Of a DNA stretch of 64,000 nt, positions 9,934-18,118 are shown piece by piece. Each line of letters begins with the position of its first letter. Within the stretch, counting starts at the first letter, position 1. The translations under genes were made by a program, and so were the position numbers. The DNA comes from Paremcibacter congregatus (GTDB lineage: Bacteria; Pseudomonadota; Alphaproteobacteria; Sphingomonadales; Emcibacteraceae): NCBI RefSeq assembly GCF_006385135.1, contig NZ_CP041025.1, positions 3,937,501-4,001,500 on the forward strand. Reading direction: 5' to 3'. Under the pieces are notes generated by a model, which made no database searches, was not told where the DNA came from, and saw only the letters and a list, made by a program, of their open reading frames with translations.

Positions 9934-10072
9934 GCCATATCAGAAGATCCGCCCGCGTGAAATTACTTTGCCGTTCACTATAATGAGGTTGCTAATCATA
10001 ATTTTTGCGCCGTCATTCATGGTACCAGTTCAATATCTCCCGACAAGACACTTCACATGAGAGACGTTGATT

Positions 10073-11080
10073 ATGGCGATCCCAAAAGAAACAACAAATA
10101 CCCTGCGCGGCTTTTACCCTCTGATTGATCCCTACAAAACAGAATATCTTTCTGTTTCCCCGCTGCATAGCCTTTTCATACAGCAATCAGGCAATCCGGA
10201 AGGTCAACCTGTGCTCTACCTTCATGGCGGACCCGGCATGGGGTCTTCTGCGGGACACCGGCGTTATTTTGACCCCGCGAAATACCGGATTATCCAGTTC
10301 GACCAACGTGGTGCGGGCAAGAGCCTCCCGCACGCCTGCCTGATCGAGAATACCACCTGGGATCTGGTGGAGGATATCGAGCGCATCCGGGTCGCCTTAG
10401 GGATCGTCCACTGGCATGTGTTCGGTGGATCTTGGGGCAGTACATTGGCAATTGCCTATGCTGCACGTTATCCGACACATGTCACCGCACTCGGTCTGAG
10501 AGGGATATTTTTATGCCGGAAAAAAGAACTGGCCTGGATGTATCAGGAAGGGGCGAACTATGTTTATCCGGACCAGTGGGAGAAATATTCGGCTCCCATT
10601 CCAGAACATCAGCGTCATGACTATATCAGCGCATATTACCGTCAACTGACCTCAGCTGATCCTGCGGTTCAGAAACGCGCCGCTCGGGCCTGGACGGAAT
10701 GGGAACTCGCCATGATGAACATGATACCATCTGAAAATGCGCCTGCGTCAGTTTCCGATGACTTTTTATTGGCGGCGGCCCGCATTGAATGCCATTATTT
10801 CTATCACAATATCTTTAGTGACGATGACGCAGCTCTTTTGGCAAGCGTCGAGAAATTGCGCCATATCCCCGCAGTGATGGTCCAGGGGCGCCATGACATG
10901 GTTTGTCCACCGATCACAGCCTGGGAGGTTCACAAAGCCTGGCCCGAAGCCGAACTTCATATCATCGCGGATGCCTGTCACGGCTTTGATGAACCGGGAA
11001 TTGTTCATGCCCTGGTCACGGCAGCTGATGCCTTCCTTGCACCTGAAATATCCGCTCTACATATAAGCCACCGGAGATAA
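10073..11080 (+). CDS. pip: Prolyl iminopeptidase (alpha/beta hydrolase, family S33)
   Basis: About 335 aa. It removes N-terminal proline from peptides. The oxyanion motif HGGPGMG, DQRGAGKS and the nucleophile elbow GGSWGSTLA are classic for this family. The WEVHKAWPEAELHI stretch and a late His in DACHGFDEP complete the expected layout (Asp near VQGRHDMVCPP). The ATG at 10073 is preferred over the TTG at 10067 because GAGAG is spaced 8 nt upstream of it. There is no signal peptide, so it is cytoplasmic. Together with the nearby TonB receptors and dipeptidase it fits use of imported proline-rich peptides. Confidence 0.92.
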   Translation: MAIPKETTNTLRGFYPLIDPYKTEYLSVSPLHSLFIQQSGNPEGQPVLYLHGGPGMGSSAGHRRYFDPAKYRIIQFDQRGAGKSLPHACLIENTTWDLVEDIERIRVALGIVHWHVFGGSWGSTLAIAYAARYPTHVTALGLRGIFLCRKKELAWMYQEGANYVYPDQWEKYSAPIPEHQRHDYISAYYRQLTSADPAVQKRAARAWTEWELAMMNMIPSENAPASVSDDFLLAAARIECHYFYHNIFSDDDAALLASVEKLRHIPAVMVQGRHDMVCPPITAWEVHKAWPEAELHIIADACHGFDEPGIVHALVTAADAFLAPEISALHISHRR

Positions 11081-11097
11081 AAACTCTGGCGGCTTAT
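11063..11097. terminator. Bidirectional stem-loop between convergent genes
   Basis: A 14-bp imperfect stem (ATAAGCCACCGGAG / CTCTGGCGGCTTAT, two internal mismatches) with an A-rich loop. It overlaps the 3' end of the iminopeptidase gene and lies just before the convergent serine hydrolase stop. It is probably a shared terminator, although the T-tracts are poor. Confidence 0.5.
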
Positions 11098-11116
11098 GTA
11101 TATGTCTGGATAAGGC

Positions 11117-12553
11117 CTATTTCTTGGGCATGACGGTGCTATGCCTCTTTAGGCCGGTCACCGCACCTTGTGCATTTCTCAGGAAATCCACGTTTTCAGC
11201 TTCTGTGCCATCTCCCCGCAAACGGACAAAGCGATCGCCCTCGACATGTTTGAGCTTATCCATTGACTTCATGGGATTATCTGACCTGAGCGAAACCGTA
11301 ATCAAATATTCACCCCAGGGCATGATATACCTTTCATCATCCCAAGGCTGTGTATCATAGGTCCCTTCAAAGTCAGAGAGATAGGCATTGTCGTCCGTAC
11401 CGTCTTTCTTATCCGCGGCTTTTTTCAGGACAGGCCCGAGAATAGAACTCATCCGGTCGATGACCTGAGCCGGGTCGACACCGGCCGCGTTGATCAGGGC
11501 GACACCCCCCGTGTGTTTGGCCGGATCAAGAAAAATTTGAGTCCGGTAGCCCGGACAGGCGCCACCATGGCCAACCAACGTCCCGCCATCATTGTTTTTG
11601 ATCGAAAAGCCGAGACCAAAAGCGAAGTGCCATCCATTAATGACGCTGTGAGGCCGTTGCATTTCCCGCAGAGTATTATGGTCCAGGACCTTGTCGCCTT
11701 CGCCTTCACGTAATTTCAACTGCCACATGGTGAATTTCGCAAGGTCACGGGCACTGGAGGTAAAACCGGCCGCGGGCGCGATGGCCTCGGCATTGAAATA
11801 AGGGATCTCGTCGCGCCTGTTGTTTCGGGTCGGGGCGCCATAGCCGACAGCGAGCTCTTTCCCATGTTTGGCTTGCGACATTTCACTGTATGTATTGGTC
11901 AAGCCCAGGGGATCCAAAACATTCTGCCGCACATAGGCATGGTAATCCTGACCGCTGACATTGGCAACGACCTCACCCGCCAAAGTGAGACCCAGATTAC
12001 TATATTGAAAATGCTCCCAGGCCCGATAAAGCGTTTCCTGACCCTGCGTAATTTCGATGGCTTTTTTGCGGGAAGGAAAGGGGAAACCTTCCGATCCAGA
12101 CCAGTAGGGCGTGTCCACTTCCCGTGGTAAGCCACTTGAATGACTGAGAATACTCTCAATAGAGACGGTGTCAGACAGGGGGTATTTCTGTTTGATGGCA
12201 TACCAGTCAAGATGTTTCCCTACAGGGTCACGGAGGGAAAGCTTGCCCGCATCGCGCAACTGCAAAACAGATATGCTGGTAAAGAGTTTCGAGATTGAGC
12301 ATATGCTGTAAAGCGTATCCGGGGTGGCTTTGACCTTCTTGGCCCGATTGGCGTAACCAAAGGAATTTTCATAAACTATTGTTTGATCATCGACAAAGGC
12401 CACAGAAAGGCTGGGCCAATCGTTATAATCGACCTGAGCCGCGAGCCAAACGTCAAGCAGGCGTTTGGCTTCTTCCAAGGACTGGGCAGACAGAGTGGTC
12501 GGGGTTGTCACAACAGACAACCCGACAAGACTTGATATGATAAAATCCCTCAC
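11117..12553 (-). CDS. Exported serine hydrolase (beta-lactamase/S12 family)
   Basis: A 478-aa protein with signal peptide MRDFIISSLVGLSVVTTPTTLSAQ. The three class-C-beta-lactamase-like motifs are intact: SISK (nucleophile Ser and general-base Lys, in LYSICSISKLF), YSN (in FQYSNLGLTL) and HGG (in VGHGGACPG). The family includes D-aminopeptidases, esterases and peptidoglycan-like peptidases, so the substrate is unknown. Translation probably starts at GTG 12553, preceded by GGGAGAG. A C-terminal ~100-residue beta-rich domain follows the catalytic domain. The gene is convergent with the iminopeptidase gene. Confidence 0.92.
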   Translation of the reverse strand: MRDFIISSLVGLSVVTTPTTLSAQSLEEAKRLLDVWLAAQVDYNDWPSLSVAFVDDQTIVYENSFGYANRAKKVKATPDTLYSICSISKLFTSISVLQLRDAGKLSLRDPVGKHLDWYAIKQKYPLSDTVSIESILSHSSGLPREVDTPYWSGSEGFPFPSRKKAIEITQGQETLYRAWEHFQYSNLGLTLAGEVVANVSGQDYHAYVRQNVLDPLGLTNTYSEMSQAKHGKELAVGYGAPTRNNRRDEIPYFNAEAIAPAAGFTSSARDLAKFTMWQLKLREGEGDKVLDHNTLREMQRPHSVINGWHFAFGLGFSIKNNDGGTLVGHGGACPGYRTQIFLDPAKHTGGVALINAAGVDPAQVIDRMSSILGPVLKKAADKKDGTDDNAYLSDFEGTYDTQPWDDERYIMPWGEYLITVSLRSDNPMKSMDKLKHVEGDRFVRLRGDGTEAENVDFLRNAQGAVTGLKRHSTVMPKK

Positions 12554-12850
12554 TGAACTTCTCTCCCTTTATGTTTTGTCTTGTTAAGTCTAGGGGATCG
12601 CCAGATTTCAGTCAATCAATCTGGCGCAACACTGCCAAAATCATAAAATATAATGCTTGTTTTATGCCTGCTGCGCAGGTCCCACGACATGTGACAGGCC
12701 TCTCAAAAATATTCTAATTTGCCTTAATTAATGCGGCTATAAAGGAAGGGACGCTTGCGGAGACGGGTATTCAAACCTATTCCTTCGAGTTCACCGCCGT
12801 AAAGCTGATTTTCACGTTGCAAATGCGTTGGTCTTGACAGCCCTTCGAAA

Positions 12851-12886
12851 GAGCTGGTCCCAGAAAATAGGACAATATGTTAAGCT
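12851..12886 (+). repeat. Insertion-sequence-end-like repeat, copy A
   Basis: The 36-bp motif starting GAGCTGGTCCC and ending TGTTAAGCT recurs at 18119-18154 with two mismatches. Related sequence continues to about 12935 (TGAGTAGAACA and GCCGGATAC are shared by both copies). It looks like the left terminal segment of an insertion sequence without its transposase gene. Seen directly; the assignment to an IS is inference. Confidence 0.75.
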
Positions 12887-13051
12887 CCAAACTTTGATCC
12901 AGGTGGCTCACTTGAATGAGTAGAACATATGAGGACTTTCTGCCGGATACATTACTGGAAATAAAATAGGCAAATAGTAAAAAAATCCCTAAAAATCAAA
13001 CTGTTGCCAAACATGAGACCCCCAATTAGTTTGACGAACCGGCATAGTCGA

Positions 13052-13092
13052 AAAACCTGAACAGGCCGATTCAACGACCTTCAGGTTTTTTG
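13052..13092. terminator. Terminator-like hairpin next to the tRNA scar
   Basis: The arms AACCTGAA and TTCAGGTT are separated by about 18 nt and flanked by A-run and T-run, so they could act in either orientation. The right part, through GTGCTAGAACCGTGCTAG at 13101-13118, recurs at 18395-18436, where the left arm is degraded. Confidence 0.6.
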
Positions 13093-13215
13093 CCGTTTTT
13101 GTGCTAGAACCGTGCTAGGTGTAAAATCAATGGCTTAGCGGAATATAAAGAGAATATATGGGGAATGTATTTTATACTATTTTAAATTATATGTTATAAA
13201 ACAAATAGTTAAGAA

Positions 13216-13267
13216 TGGTTGCGGGGGTAGGATTTGAACCTACGACCTTCAGGTTATGAGCCTGATG
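13216..13267 (-). tRNA. 3' fragment of tRNA-Met (CAU), probable attachment-site remnant
   Basis: On the minus strand, 52 bp match the 3' part of an elongator tRNA-Met: the anticodon stem-loop CAGG-CTCATAA-CCTG with anticodon CAT, the T-arm with GGTTCAAATCC, the acceptor 3' strand and an encoded CCA. The 5' half (acceptor 5' strand and D-arm) is missing; the adjoining sequence is unrelated A/T-rich DNA. It cannot be a working tRNA. Integrases commonly use tRNA 3' halves as attB, so this looks like an att copy left by an integrative element. Confidence 0.85.
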
Positions 13268-13316
13268 GGGTATATGGTAAACCATTGTAAATAAACGATA
13301 TAAAACAAAAATAATA

Positions 13317-13607
13317 TTTTCCGTGCTAGAAACCGTGCTAGCTCTGAGCAGCCTCAAATACAAAATAAATTCAGAAAAATGGATATTTTTACAAAAAAAT
13401 TTTGATTACGGCAAAAATCTGGTTAGATGCCCTTAAGACTTACAAAAGGAACTGGACGTTTCACAATCGTCCGCACAATTGAGTTCACCGAGCACAGCAA
13501 CGCGCTACATCATCGGCGGCATAACGCCAATATAGAAATTGGCTATGCAATCCAGAGCCGCTTAACTGGTTCTACTTCTGAAGTCCCCTAAAAAGGGGGG
13601 TATTACC
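13317..13607 (+). repeat. 290-bp dispersed repeat, copy 1 of 3
   Basis: It runs from TTTTCCGTGCTAG to CCCCTAAAAAGGGGGGTATTACC. Near-identical sequence occurs at 18417-18702, and a more diverged copy at 54921-55210, all in the same orientation. One frame near the right end reads FTIVRTIEFTEHSNALHHRR, then HN and later IGY, ending at a stop. This is faintly like the C-terminus of IS3-type transposases but too weak to call. It lies beside the tRNA fragment and the IS110 relic. Confidence 0.9.
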
Positions 13608-13654
13608 ACACTACCTTTATCTGAATCAATTTCACTGAATAGTATCCGCCTTAA

Positions 13655-14589
13655 TCAAGTTCTTTTTTGTGCCCATTCCCTGTCCTGTTTGATAAGTAGG
13701 TTTGCAAGCAGGATTAGCATACGCATGATGGCTGCAAATGCAACTTTCGTCTGTTTACCGGCTTTAATGAGGCGGTCATAAAATATTTTCATATCTGGAT
13801 TGTGCCTCGCCGCGACTACAGCGGGCATATAAAGTGCATCTCGCAGGTGTTTTCGTCCGCCTTGAATAAAGGCTTTCCCTCGCCATTGTCCGGATTGGCG
13901 CGCCATCGGCGCCAGGCCCGCAAGGCTTGCAACCTGTTTTCCATTCATCGTTCCAAGCTCAGGCATCTCGGTGAGAAGTGCTGCTGCACTGATCTTTGAT
14001 AGTCCTGGAATAGAACAAATCATATCATGGGCACGCGCTGTCTCAGGCGTGTTTTGCAGTAACTCGTTGATAGCCTCATCCACTTGGTCAAGCTGGTTTT
14101 TCAGTTGAGTAAGTCGTACTTTCGCCTGACGCTTAAGAATAGTCAGTGTAAGGCTCTTTTGTCGGTTGAGTGCGCGGGTTCTGTCTTTAATCAAAGCCTG
14201 ACGTGCGATCTGCAACTTTTTAAGATCCCTTTGTTCCCTTGATGCTAATACCTGTGGCTTCATCGAAAAGGCTCGGTCCATGAGGGCCAACATTCGTGCA
14301 TCTACCTGATCGGTTTTAGCCCGTGTCCCATGTGCTTGTGCGAAGCGACGTGCTTGCAATGGATTAATTTTGCCAAAGGAAAACGCGCAGCCAAAGATTC
14401 CTCAAAGGCGCGATGATACGGGCCAGTGGGTTCATAGACGATGCAATCTATTTTCTGGCCTTTCAACCAACACTGCAACGATTTAAAGCACCCACTATTA
14501 TTTGAAAACTGGGCTATGGTACCATCACTCAGACGGTGCACGTCCAACATGGCTTTTGAGATATCAATCCCGATAGTATTATCTGTCAT
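13655..14589 (-). pseudogene. IS110-family transposase, frameshifted
   Basis: Two overlapping minus-strand frames (14589-14302 and 14359-13655) together make a full IS110 transposase. The N-terminal DEDD domain reads TIGIDISKAMLDVH, then CIVYEPTGPYH. The C-terminal Transposase_20 domain reads ICSIPGLSKISAAALLTEMPELG, then ASLAGLAPMARQSG. The break is at LAKLIHCK, where the family reads AKINPLQARRFAQA; loss of one base just after TTGGC restores this reading. IS110 elements move through a DEDD recombinase guided by a structured non-coding RNA. With this deletion the copy should be inactive unless frameshifting is programmed. Confidence 0.93.
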
Positions 14590-15572
14590 CTTATCCGTGT
14601 CCTATGCTTGTCATGCGAGCCATTCACTCACGTATCCGTTCAGGTCTCATGGAAAAAACGGCGGTGATCTAACTATTCAACGGCCCTTTAATGACCAAGC
14701 CCCTAACGATCCTACCGCCGTCGCTGATCGGCATAATTTGAGTGCCGAACAGCAACTTCCATTTTACACAGAAGTTACGAAAAATTATAAGACAAGCCCC
14801 TTATTTGTAGACATCTTGCAGGGGGAAATATTGACTACCCACCAGTTCTTTGCTTGCAAGATTAGCGACTTTTTATTACTTAATTTTTTCTGCTTTCTCC
14901 CCCAATTATTCAAGCATTTTTTTGCCTAAATGTATCATCTTTTTGAATCTCTAAACCATTGAAATATATAGAATAAAAAAATCCGGTACGGACTTTATTA
15001 CTGATAATCAAAGACTTATCAAATAGTGGGGGGTTATCGGTAAAAAAACATGGTGTAGGTAAAAAGGGTGTACAGGTCATGACTTAAAGCCCCTGCACCT
15101 AAGTTCCTTTAATCTTGCCCTAGCTCTTTTTCCCCTAAATTTCCGCCCCCTCACCCGCCAAATTTTTTCCTGAAAAATCTTCTCAATAGAGTGAAAAAAA
15201 CTACTCAATAGGTGATTACAAAATCTGGATTTTGCGATTACAAAATAACACTATCCAAGTATTTGAAGACATTAGATATTCCAAATTTTAGTGCTAAAAA
15301 CGTAATCAAAAAAAACTGGGGCCGTAATCGCATCTGGCACCAATTTAAGGAAACCCGTTCAACGGGTTAATGAATTCAAGACACTTTAGTGTCAGCACGG
15401 TAGGTGCATGTTGTGTGTATGATTACACTTTCTAGTAAAAATCTATAGTATTAAATCTTTTAACTTACACTGGCGGAATCAGAAAAGTTGTCAATTTTTT
15501 ACAAAATGATCTTTCTGTCATATCTATTTGATTTAATTAAACAGCGGCTAATCTAATCTTAAATTTAGTAAG
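14590..15572. other. Non-coding A/T-rich region between the IS110 relic and the ImmA-like gene
   Basis: About 980 bp without a supported gene. The first ~300 bp would be the 5' non-coding end of the IS110 element, where IS110-group members encode their guide RNA; I cannot fold it here. Further on, GATTACAAAAT occurs twice (about 15214 and 15236), CTCAATAG twice (about 15183 and 15206) and CGTAATC twice (about 15301 and 15323). Two compact hairpins lie at 15352-15393. Confidence 0.5.
15352..15393. other. Tandem short hairpins
   Basis: AACCCGTTCAACGGGTT (8-bp perfect arms, 1-nt centre, 15352-15368) is followed 11 bp later by GACACTTTAGTGTC (6-bp perfect arms, 15380-15393). They sit about 180 bp past the stop of the ImmA-like gene. 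They could be a terminator, protein-binding dyads or an element end. Confidence 0.55.
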
Positions 15573-16139
15573 TCAGTATCGACGTCTTTTAGATCGTGCA
15601 AAAATGGCTTGTGCCCCTGAAATGTTTAGGCGCCAGATTATCATCTCTTTACTTATTCCGTACGTAGTGATGATTTCGGATGTTGTCATTCTAGAAAATA
15701 ATGCATGTTTAGCCGCTGGTTTAGGTAATAAAAGAGCGCCTGCCAAGAAATTAGCCTCATCTTCTATATCTTGATTAAAGTTACGCATGCCACCTTCGCA
15801 CATCGGTGGCGTGATTGGATGACCGAGAATGCCGTGACTTAGCTCATGTGCTATATTAGAGTTTGTACGTTCTTCACCATGGTTGTCATTATATATGACC
15901 AAGCGTTTTGAACCATGAAACACCGTAAGCCCAGAAAAAGATGATTCTCCATCAGTCGAAAAATGTTCTACAGCTTGAGGGACTTCATCACTTAATTCAG
16001 ACATACCCATCAAGGGAATTGAAAGCAAATCAGCTAAGTCACGAGGGTTTAATGGGCACGTATCTGATAACTGCAATTCTCGTCTAAATTCTAAAGCGTA
16101 CCATTCGGCCTCAGCTTTAAATCCACGGCGGTAACCCAT
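15573..16139 (-). CDS. ImmA/IrrE-family metallopeptidase
   Basis: A 188-aa protein with the zinc-peptidase motif HELSH at residues 98-102 and a downstream DEANFLAGALLLP (probable third ligand Glu128), which is diagnostic for ImmA/IrrE. Such proteases inactivate a partner repressor, usually of the XRE type, in response to a stress signal. The partner is almost certainly the XRE protein encoded 6 bp upstream in the same operon. Length is near the usual 150-200 aa. The pair is typical of prophages and integrative elements, which agrees with the surrounding mobile debris. Confidence 0.92.
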   Translation of the reverse strand: MGYRRGFKAEAEWYALEFRRELQLSDTCPLNPRDLADLLSIPLMGMSELSDEVPQAVEHFSTDGESSFSGLTVFHGSKRLVIYNDNHGEERTNSNIAHELSHGILGHPITPPMCEGGMRNFNQDIEDEANFLAGALLLPKPAAKHALFSRMTTSEIITTYGISKEMIIWRLNISGAQAIFARSKRRRY

Positions 16140-16145
16140 TAATTC

Positions 16146-16496
16146 TTAATCCCTTAACCTCTCGTACGCAGCCTGTACAATTGCGGACAAAGCATCTGCT
16201 GATTTATCGTCTAAATTCTTATCAGCTCTTAAATATGTACCAATAGTAGCAACTGTATCAACTTGTTCAATGTCATTATTAGATTTTTCAATAAAATCAT
16301 CAGCGGATAACCCTGACCAATCGATGAGTGCTGCCATGCTATCAACATCAGGCCTCTTTCCTTGTGCCATTCTTGTTAATGTTGACGGGCTAATTTGTGC
16401 TAACTCTGCAACTTTTTTCCATGTGTATTTTTTAGATTCGCGACAAGTGTTTAGTGCGGAATAAAAAGACTCCGCATTGAATTTACCATTGCTCAT
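16146..16496 (-). CDS. XRE-family helix-turn-helix repressor
   Basis: About 116 aa. The start at 16496 (MSNGKFNAE) is preferred over the upstream ATG at 16511 because GAAGGGAG lies just before it. The N-terminal HTH is seen in YTWKKVAELAQISPSTLTRMAQGKRPDVDS, a Cro/C1-type fold. The C-terminal ~50 residues are helical and may be the ImmA-cleavable part. It is first in a two-gene unit with the ImmA-like protease and divergent from the DUF2188 gene. A perfect dyad in the shared promoter region at 16520-16536 is the likely operator. Confidence 0.9.
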   Translation of the reverse strand: MSNGKFNAESFYSALNTCRESKKYTWKKVAELAQISPSTLTRMAQGKRPDVDSMAALIDWSGLSADDFIEKSNNDIEQVDTVATIGTYLRADKNLDDKSADALSAIVQAAYERLRD

Positions 16497-16519
16497 TTTG
16501 ACTCCCTTCAATTGCTATA

Positions 16520-16560
16520 GTCAAATTAAATTTGACAAATGCAATTAATGTTGATAATTT
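16520..16560 (+). promoter_or_regulatory. Divergent promoter with a perfect dyad operator
   Basis: GTCAAATTAAATTTGAC (16520-16536) is a perfect palindrome with 8-bp arms. It overlaps a plus-strand promoter candidate: TTGACA at 16532, a 17-bp spacer, and TAATTT at 16555, 44 bp ahead of the DUF2188 start. An XRE dimer bound here would block both directions. Motifs are seen directly; the role is inferred. Confidence 0.7.
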
Positions 16561-16603
16561 GATTCTAGCAATTAAGTACGACAAATGCAAACAGAGAGTT
16601 GAA

Positions 16604-16828
16604 ATGACGAAAAGAAATCAACATATCACGCCTCATAGGGATGGCTGGCAAGTACGCGGAGCAGGTTCTGAAAAGGCTACAAGCGTTCATAGCACTCAAG
16701 CAGAAGCAATTTCACATGGAAGAGATATTTCCCGTAACCAAGGAAGTGAACTTCTCATTCATGGCCGTAATGGCCGTATTCGCGCCCGAGATTCGCATGG
16801 ATCTGATCCATATCCACCTAACGGTTAA
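16604..16828 (+). CDS. DUF2188 small protein
   Basis: A 74-aa protein starting MTKRNQHITPHRDGWQVRG, with the family's features: a WxV core, STQAEAISHGRDISRNQGSEL, and a C-terminal IHGRNGRIRARDSHG / DPYPP segment. The start at 16604 has AGAGAG upstream and matches the family length; an in-frame start at 16532 would lie inside the promoter. The function of DUF2188 is not established. It is divergent from the XRE/ImmA pair, probably under its control, and is followed by a strong terminator before the DUF2235 gene. Confidence 0.9.
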   Translation: MTKRNQHITPHRDGWQVRGAGSEKATSVHSTQAEAISHGRDISRNQGSELLIHGRNGRIRARDSHGSDPYPPNG

Positions 16829-16833
16829 TCAAG

Positions 16834-16856
16834 GGACCGATTTTCGGTCCTTTTCT
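16834..16856 (+). terminator. Rho-independent terminator after DUF2188
   Basis: The stem GGACCGA / TCGGTCC with a 3-nt loop is followed by TTTTCTTT. It lies only 18 bp before the DUF2235 start, so that gene either depends on read-through or is separately promoted. Confidence 0.88.
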
Positions 16857-16873
16857 TTATAGAAAGACATACT

Positions 16874-17845
16874 ATGACTAAAAATATTGTAATTTGCTGT
16901 GATGGCACAGGAAATGAGTATAGTGAAAATAATACCAATGTGGTTGGTGCTTTTTCTTCAATCGAACGCGACAACAAACAAGTCGCATTTTATGACACCG
17001 GTGTTGGCACCTTTAACCCCTTGGGCATGTCACTTGGGCCTGTGTCGAAGAAGGTCGGCATTATCTTTGGGCAAGCATTTGGCTATGGTGTTAAGCAAAA
17101 TGTTCAGGAAGCCTATGTTTATTTGATGGATAGGTATGAAGCTGGTGACAATGTCTTCATCTTTGGTTTTAGCCGTGGGGCTTATACTGCTCGTGTTCTC
17201 GCCGGAATGCTTCATAAATGTGGCCTCCTTCAAAAAGGGAGCAAAAACTTAATTCCATATGTTATGAAAATGAATTTTGAAGAAAAACCTGAACACTTAG
17301 TTGAAGGTTTTAAACGTGATTTCTGCCACACATGCAAACCTCACTTTGTCGGAGTTTGGGATACAGTGGCTTCTATAGGAACCCTTCATCCAACAAGGCA
17401 TTTTAAAGATGATGTGCTTAACCATGATGTGGCAAATGGATATCATGCAATTTCTATTGATGAAAAAAGGAAGAAATTTCCAATCAGCCTGTGGGATGAA
17501 AGTCAAAAATCAAATCAGCAAAACACCCAACAAGTGTGGTTTGCTGGTGTTCATTCCGATATTGGTGGCTGGTATAATGAACGCGGTCTATCAGACATCA
17601 CACTGAAATGGATGCTTTCCAATGCGGAAAAGTGTGGCTTGAGGCTCAAAAAAGACTGGGATCGCGACTTGAAGTGTAATCCGCTAGGCCCAATCCATGA
17701 GTCGCGGACAGGCTTTTGGAAGATGTGGTTTGAGGCACACCGATCAATCCCTGAAGGTGCGATTATTCATCAAAGTGTGATCGATCGTATTGAGCAATCT
17801 GATTATAAAGTTAACTTGCCTACTAAATATCATGTGGCTTCATAA
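16874..17845 (+). CDS. DUF2235 alpha/beta-hydrolase (Tle1-like phospholipase family)
   Basis: A 323-aa protein beginning NIVICCDGTGNEYSENNTNV, the canonical DUF2235 opening. The nucleophile elbow is GFSRGAYTARV with Ser100, and HSDIGGWY lies around residue 230, probably holding the catalytic Asp. DUF2235 includes type VI secretion phospholipase effectors (Tle1), but this copy is a short stand-alone domain without secretion signal, VgrG or immunity partner nearby. It is preceded by DUF2188 and a terminator and followed by a long stem-loop. It sits in the accessory island, so a defence or toxin-like lipase role is possible but unproven. Confidence 0.9.
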   Translation: MTKNIVICCDGTGNEYSENNTNVVGAFSSIERDNKQVAFYDTGVGTFNPLGMSLGPVSKKVGIIFGQAFGYGVKQNVQEAYVYLMDRYEAGDNVFIFGFSRGAYTARVLAGMLHKCGLLQKGSKNLIPYVMKMNFEEKPEHLVEGFKRDFCHTCKPHFVGVWDTVASIGTLHPTRHFKDDVLNHDVANGYHAISIDEKRKKFPISLWDESQKSNQQNTQQVWFAGVHSDIGGWYNERGLSDITLKWMLSNAEKCGLRLKKDWDRDLKCNPLGPIHESRTGFWKMWFEAHRSIPEGAIIHQSVIDRIEQSDYKVNLPTKYHVAS

Positions 17846-17871
17846 CGGCCAACGGAACTCTAAATATTATA

Positions 17872-17919
17872 TTCACAAATTAGCTTTCAGACTTATGCTG
17901 GAAGCCTAATTTTGTGAAA
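17872..17919. terminator. Long imperfect stem-loop after the DUF2235 gene
   Basis: TTCACAAATTAGCTTTCAG pairs with CTGGAAGCCTAATTTTGTGAA around a short loop, with a few mismatches. It starts 26 bp after the stop codon and probably ends the transcript. No long T-run follows. Confidence 0.6.
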
Positions 17920-17970
17920 CAGAAGGATCAAAGTGAAGCCCCCTAAGTCTGAAGGACACTATCATAGCTA

Positions 17971-18118
17971 TTAATTCTTTATCTTTAAAAGCTCATCAAT
18001 AATTTCATGAGGATCAAAATTCAAAGCATCCGCAAACTCCATCATTTCTACAACGTCAACTCGACGTTCCCCCAATTCACATTTTGAAATAAACGTTTGA
18101 CGGGTCTTCATTTTATTA
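17971..18118 (-). pseudogene. Truncated XRE-type regulator (C-terminal part)
   Basis: The minus strand encodes MKTRQTFISKCELGERRVDV, then VEMMEFADALNFDPHEII and KIKN before a stop. This is the recognition helix and tail of a Cro/C1 HTH (family pattern: SQTFISKYETGERRLDVVE). The part encoding the first helices is missing: homology stops where the IS-end repeat begins at 18119. The break is therefore exactly at the repeat boundary. The remnant is too short to bind DNA on its own. Confidence 0.8.

Noticed and set aside
12760-12850. Possible structured RNA (tRNA/tmRNA-like 3' end around GGGTATTCAAACCTATTCC)
   Set aside because: No acceptor stem partner, anticodon arm or CCA could be placed, so the resemblance to a T-arm is probably chance.
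13317-13607. CRISPR-like or tandem array, suggested by repeated sequence
   Set aside because: The repeats are ~290 bp, dispersed over 42 kb and lack regular spacers.
16532-16603. Upstream start for the DUF2188 gene at 16532
   Set aside because: It would lie inside the promoter and add 24 residues not found in the family; the ATG at 16604 has a ribosome-binding site.
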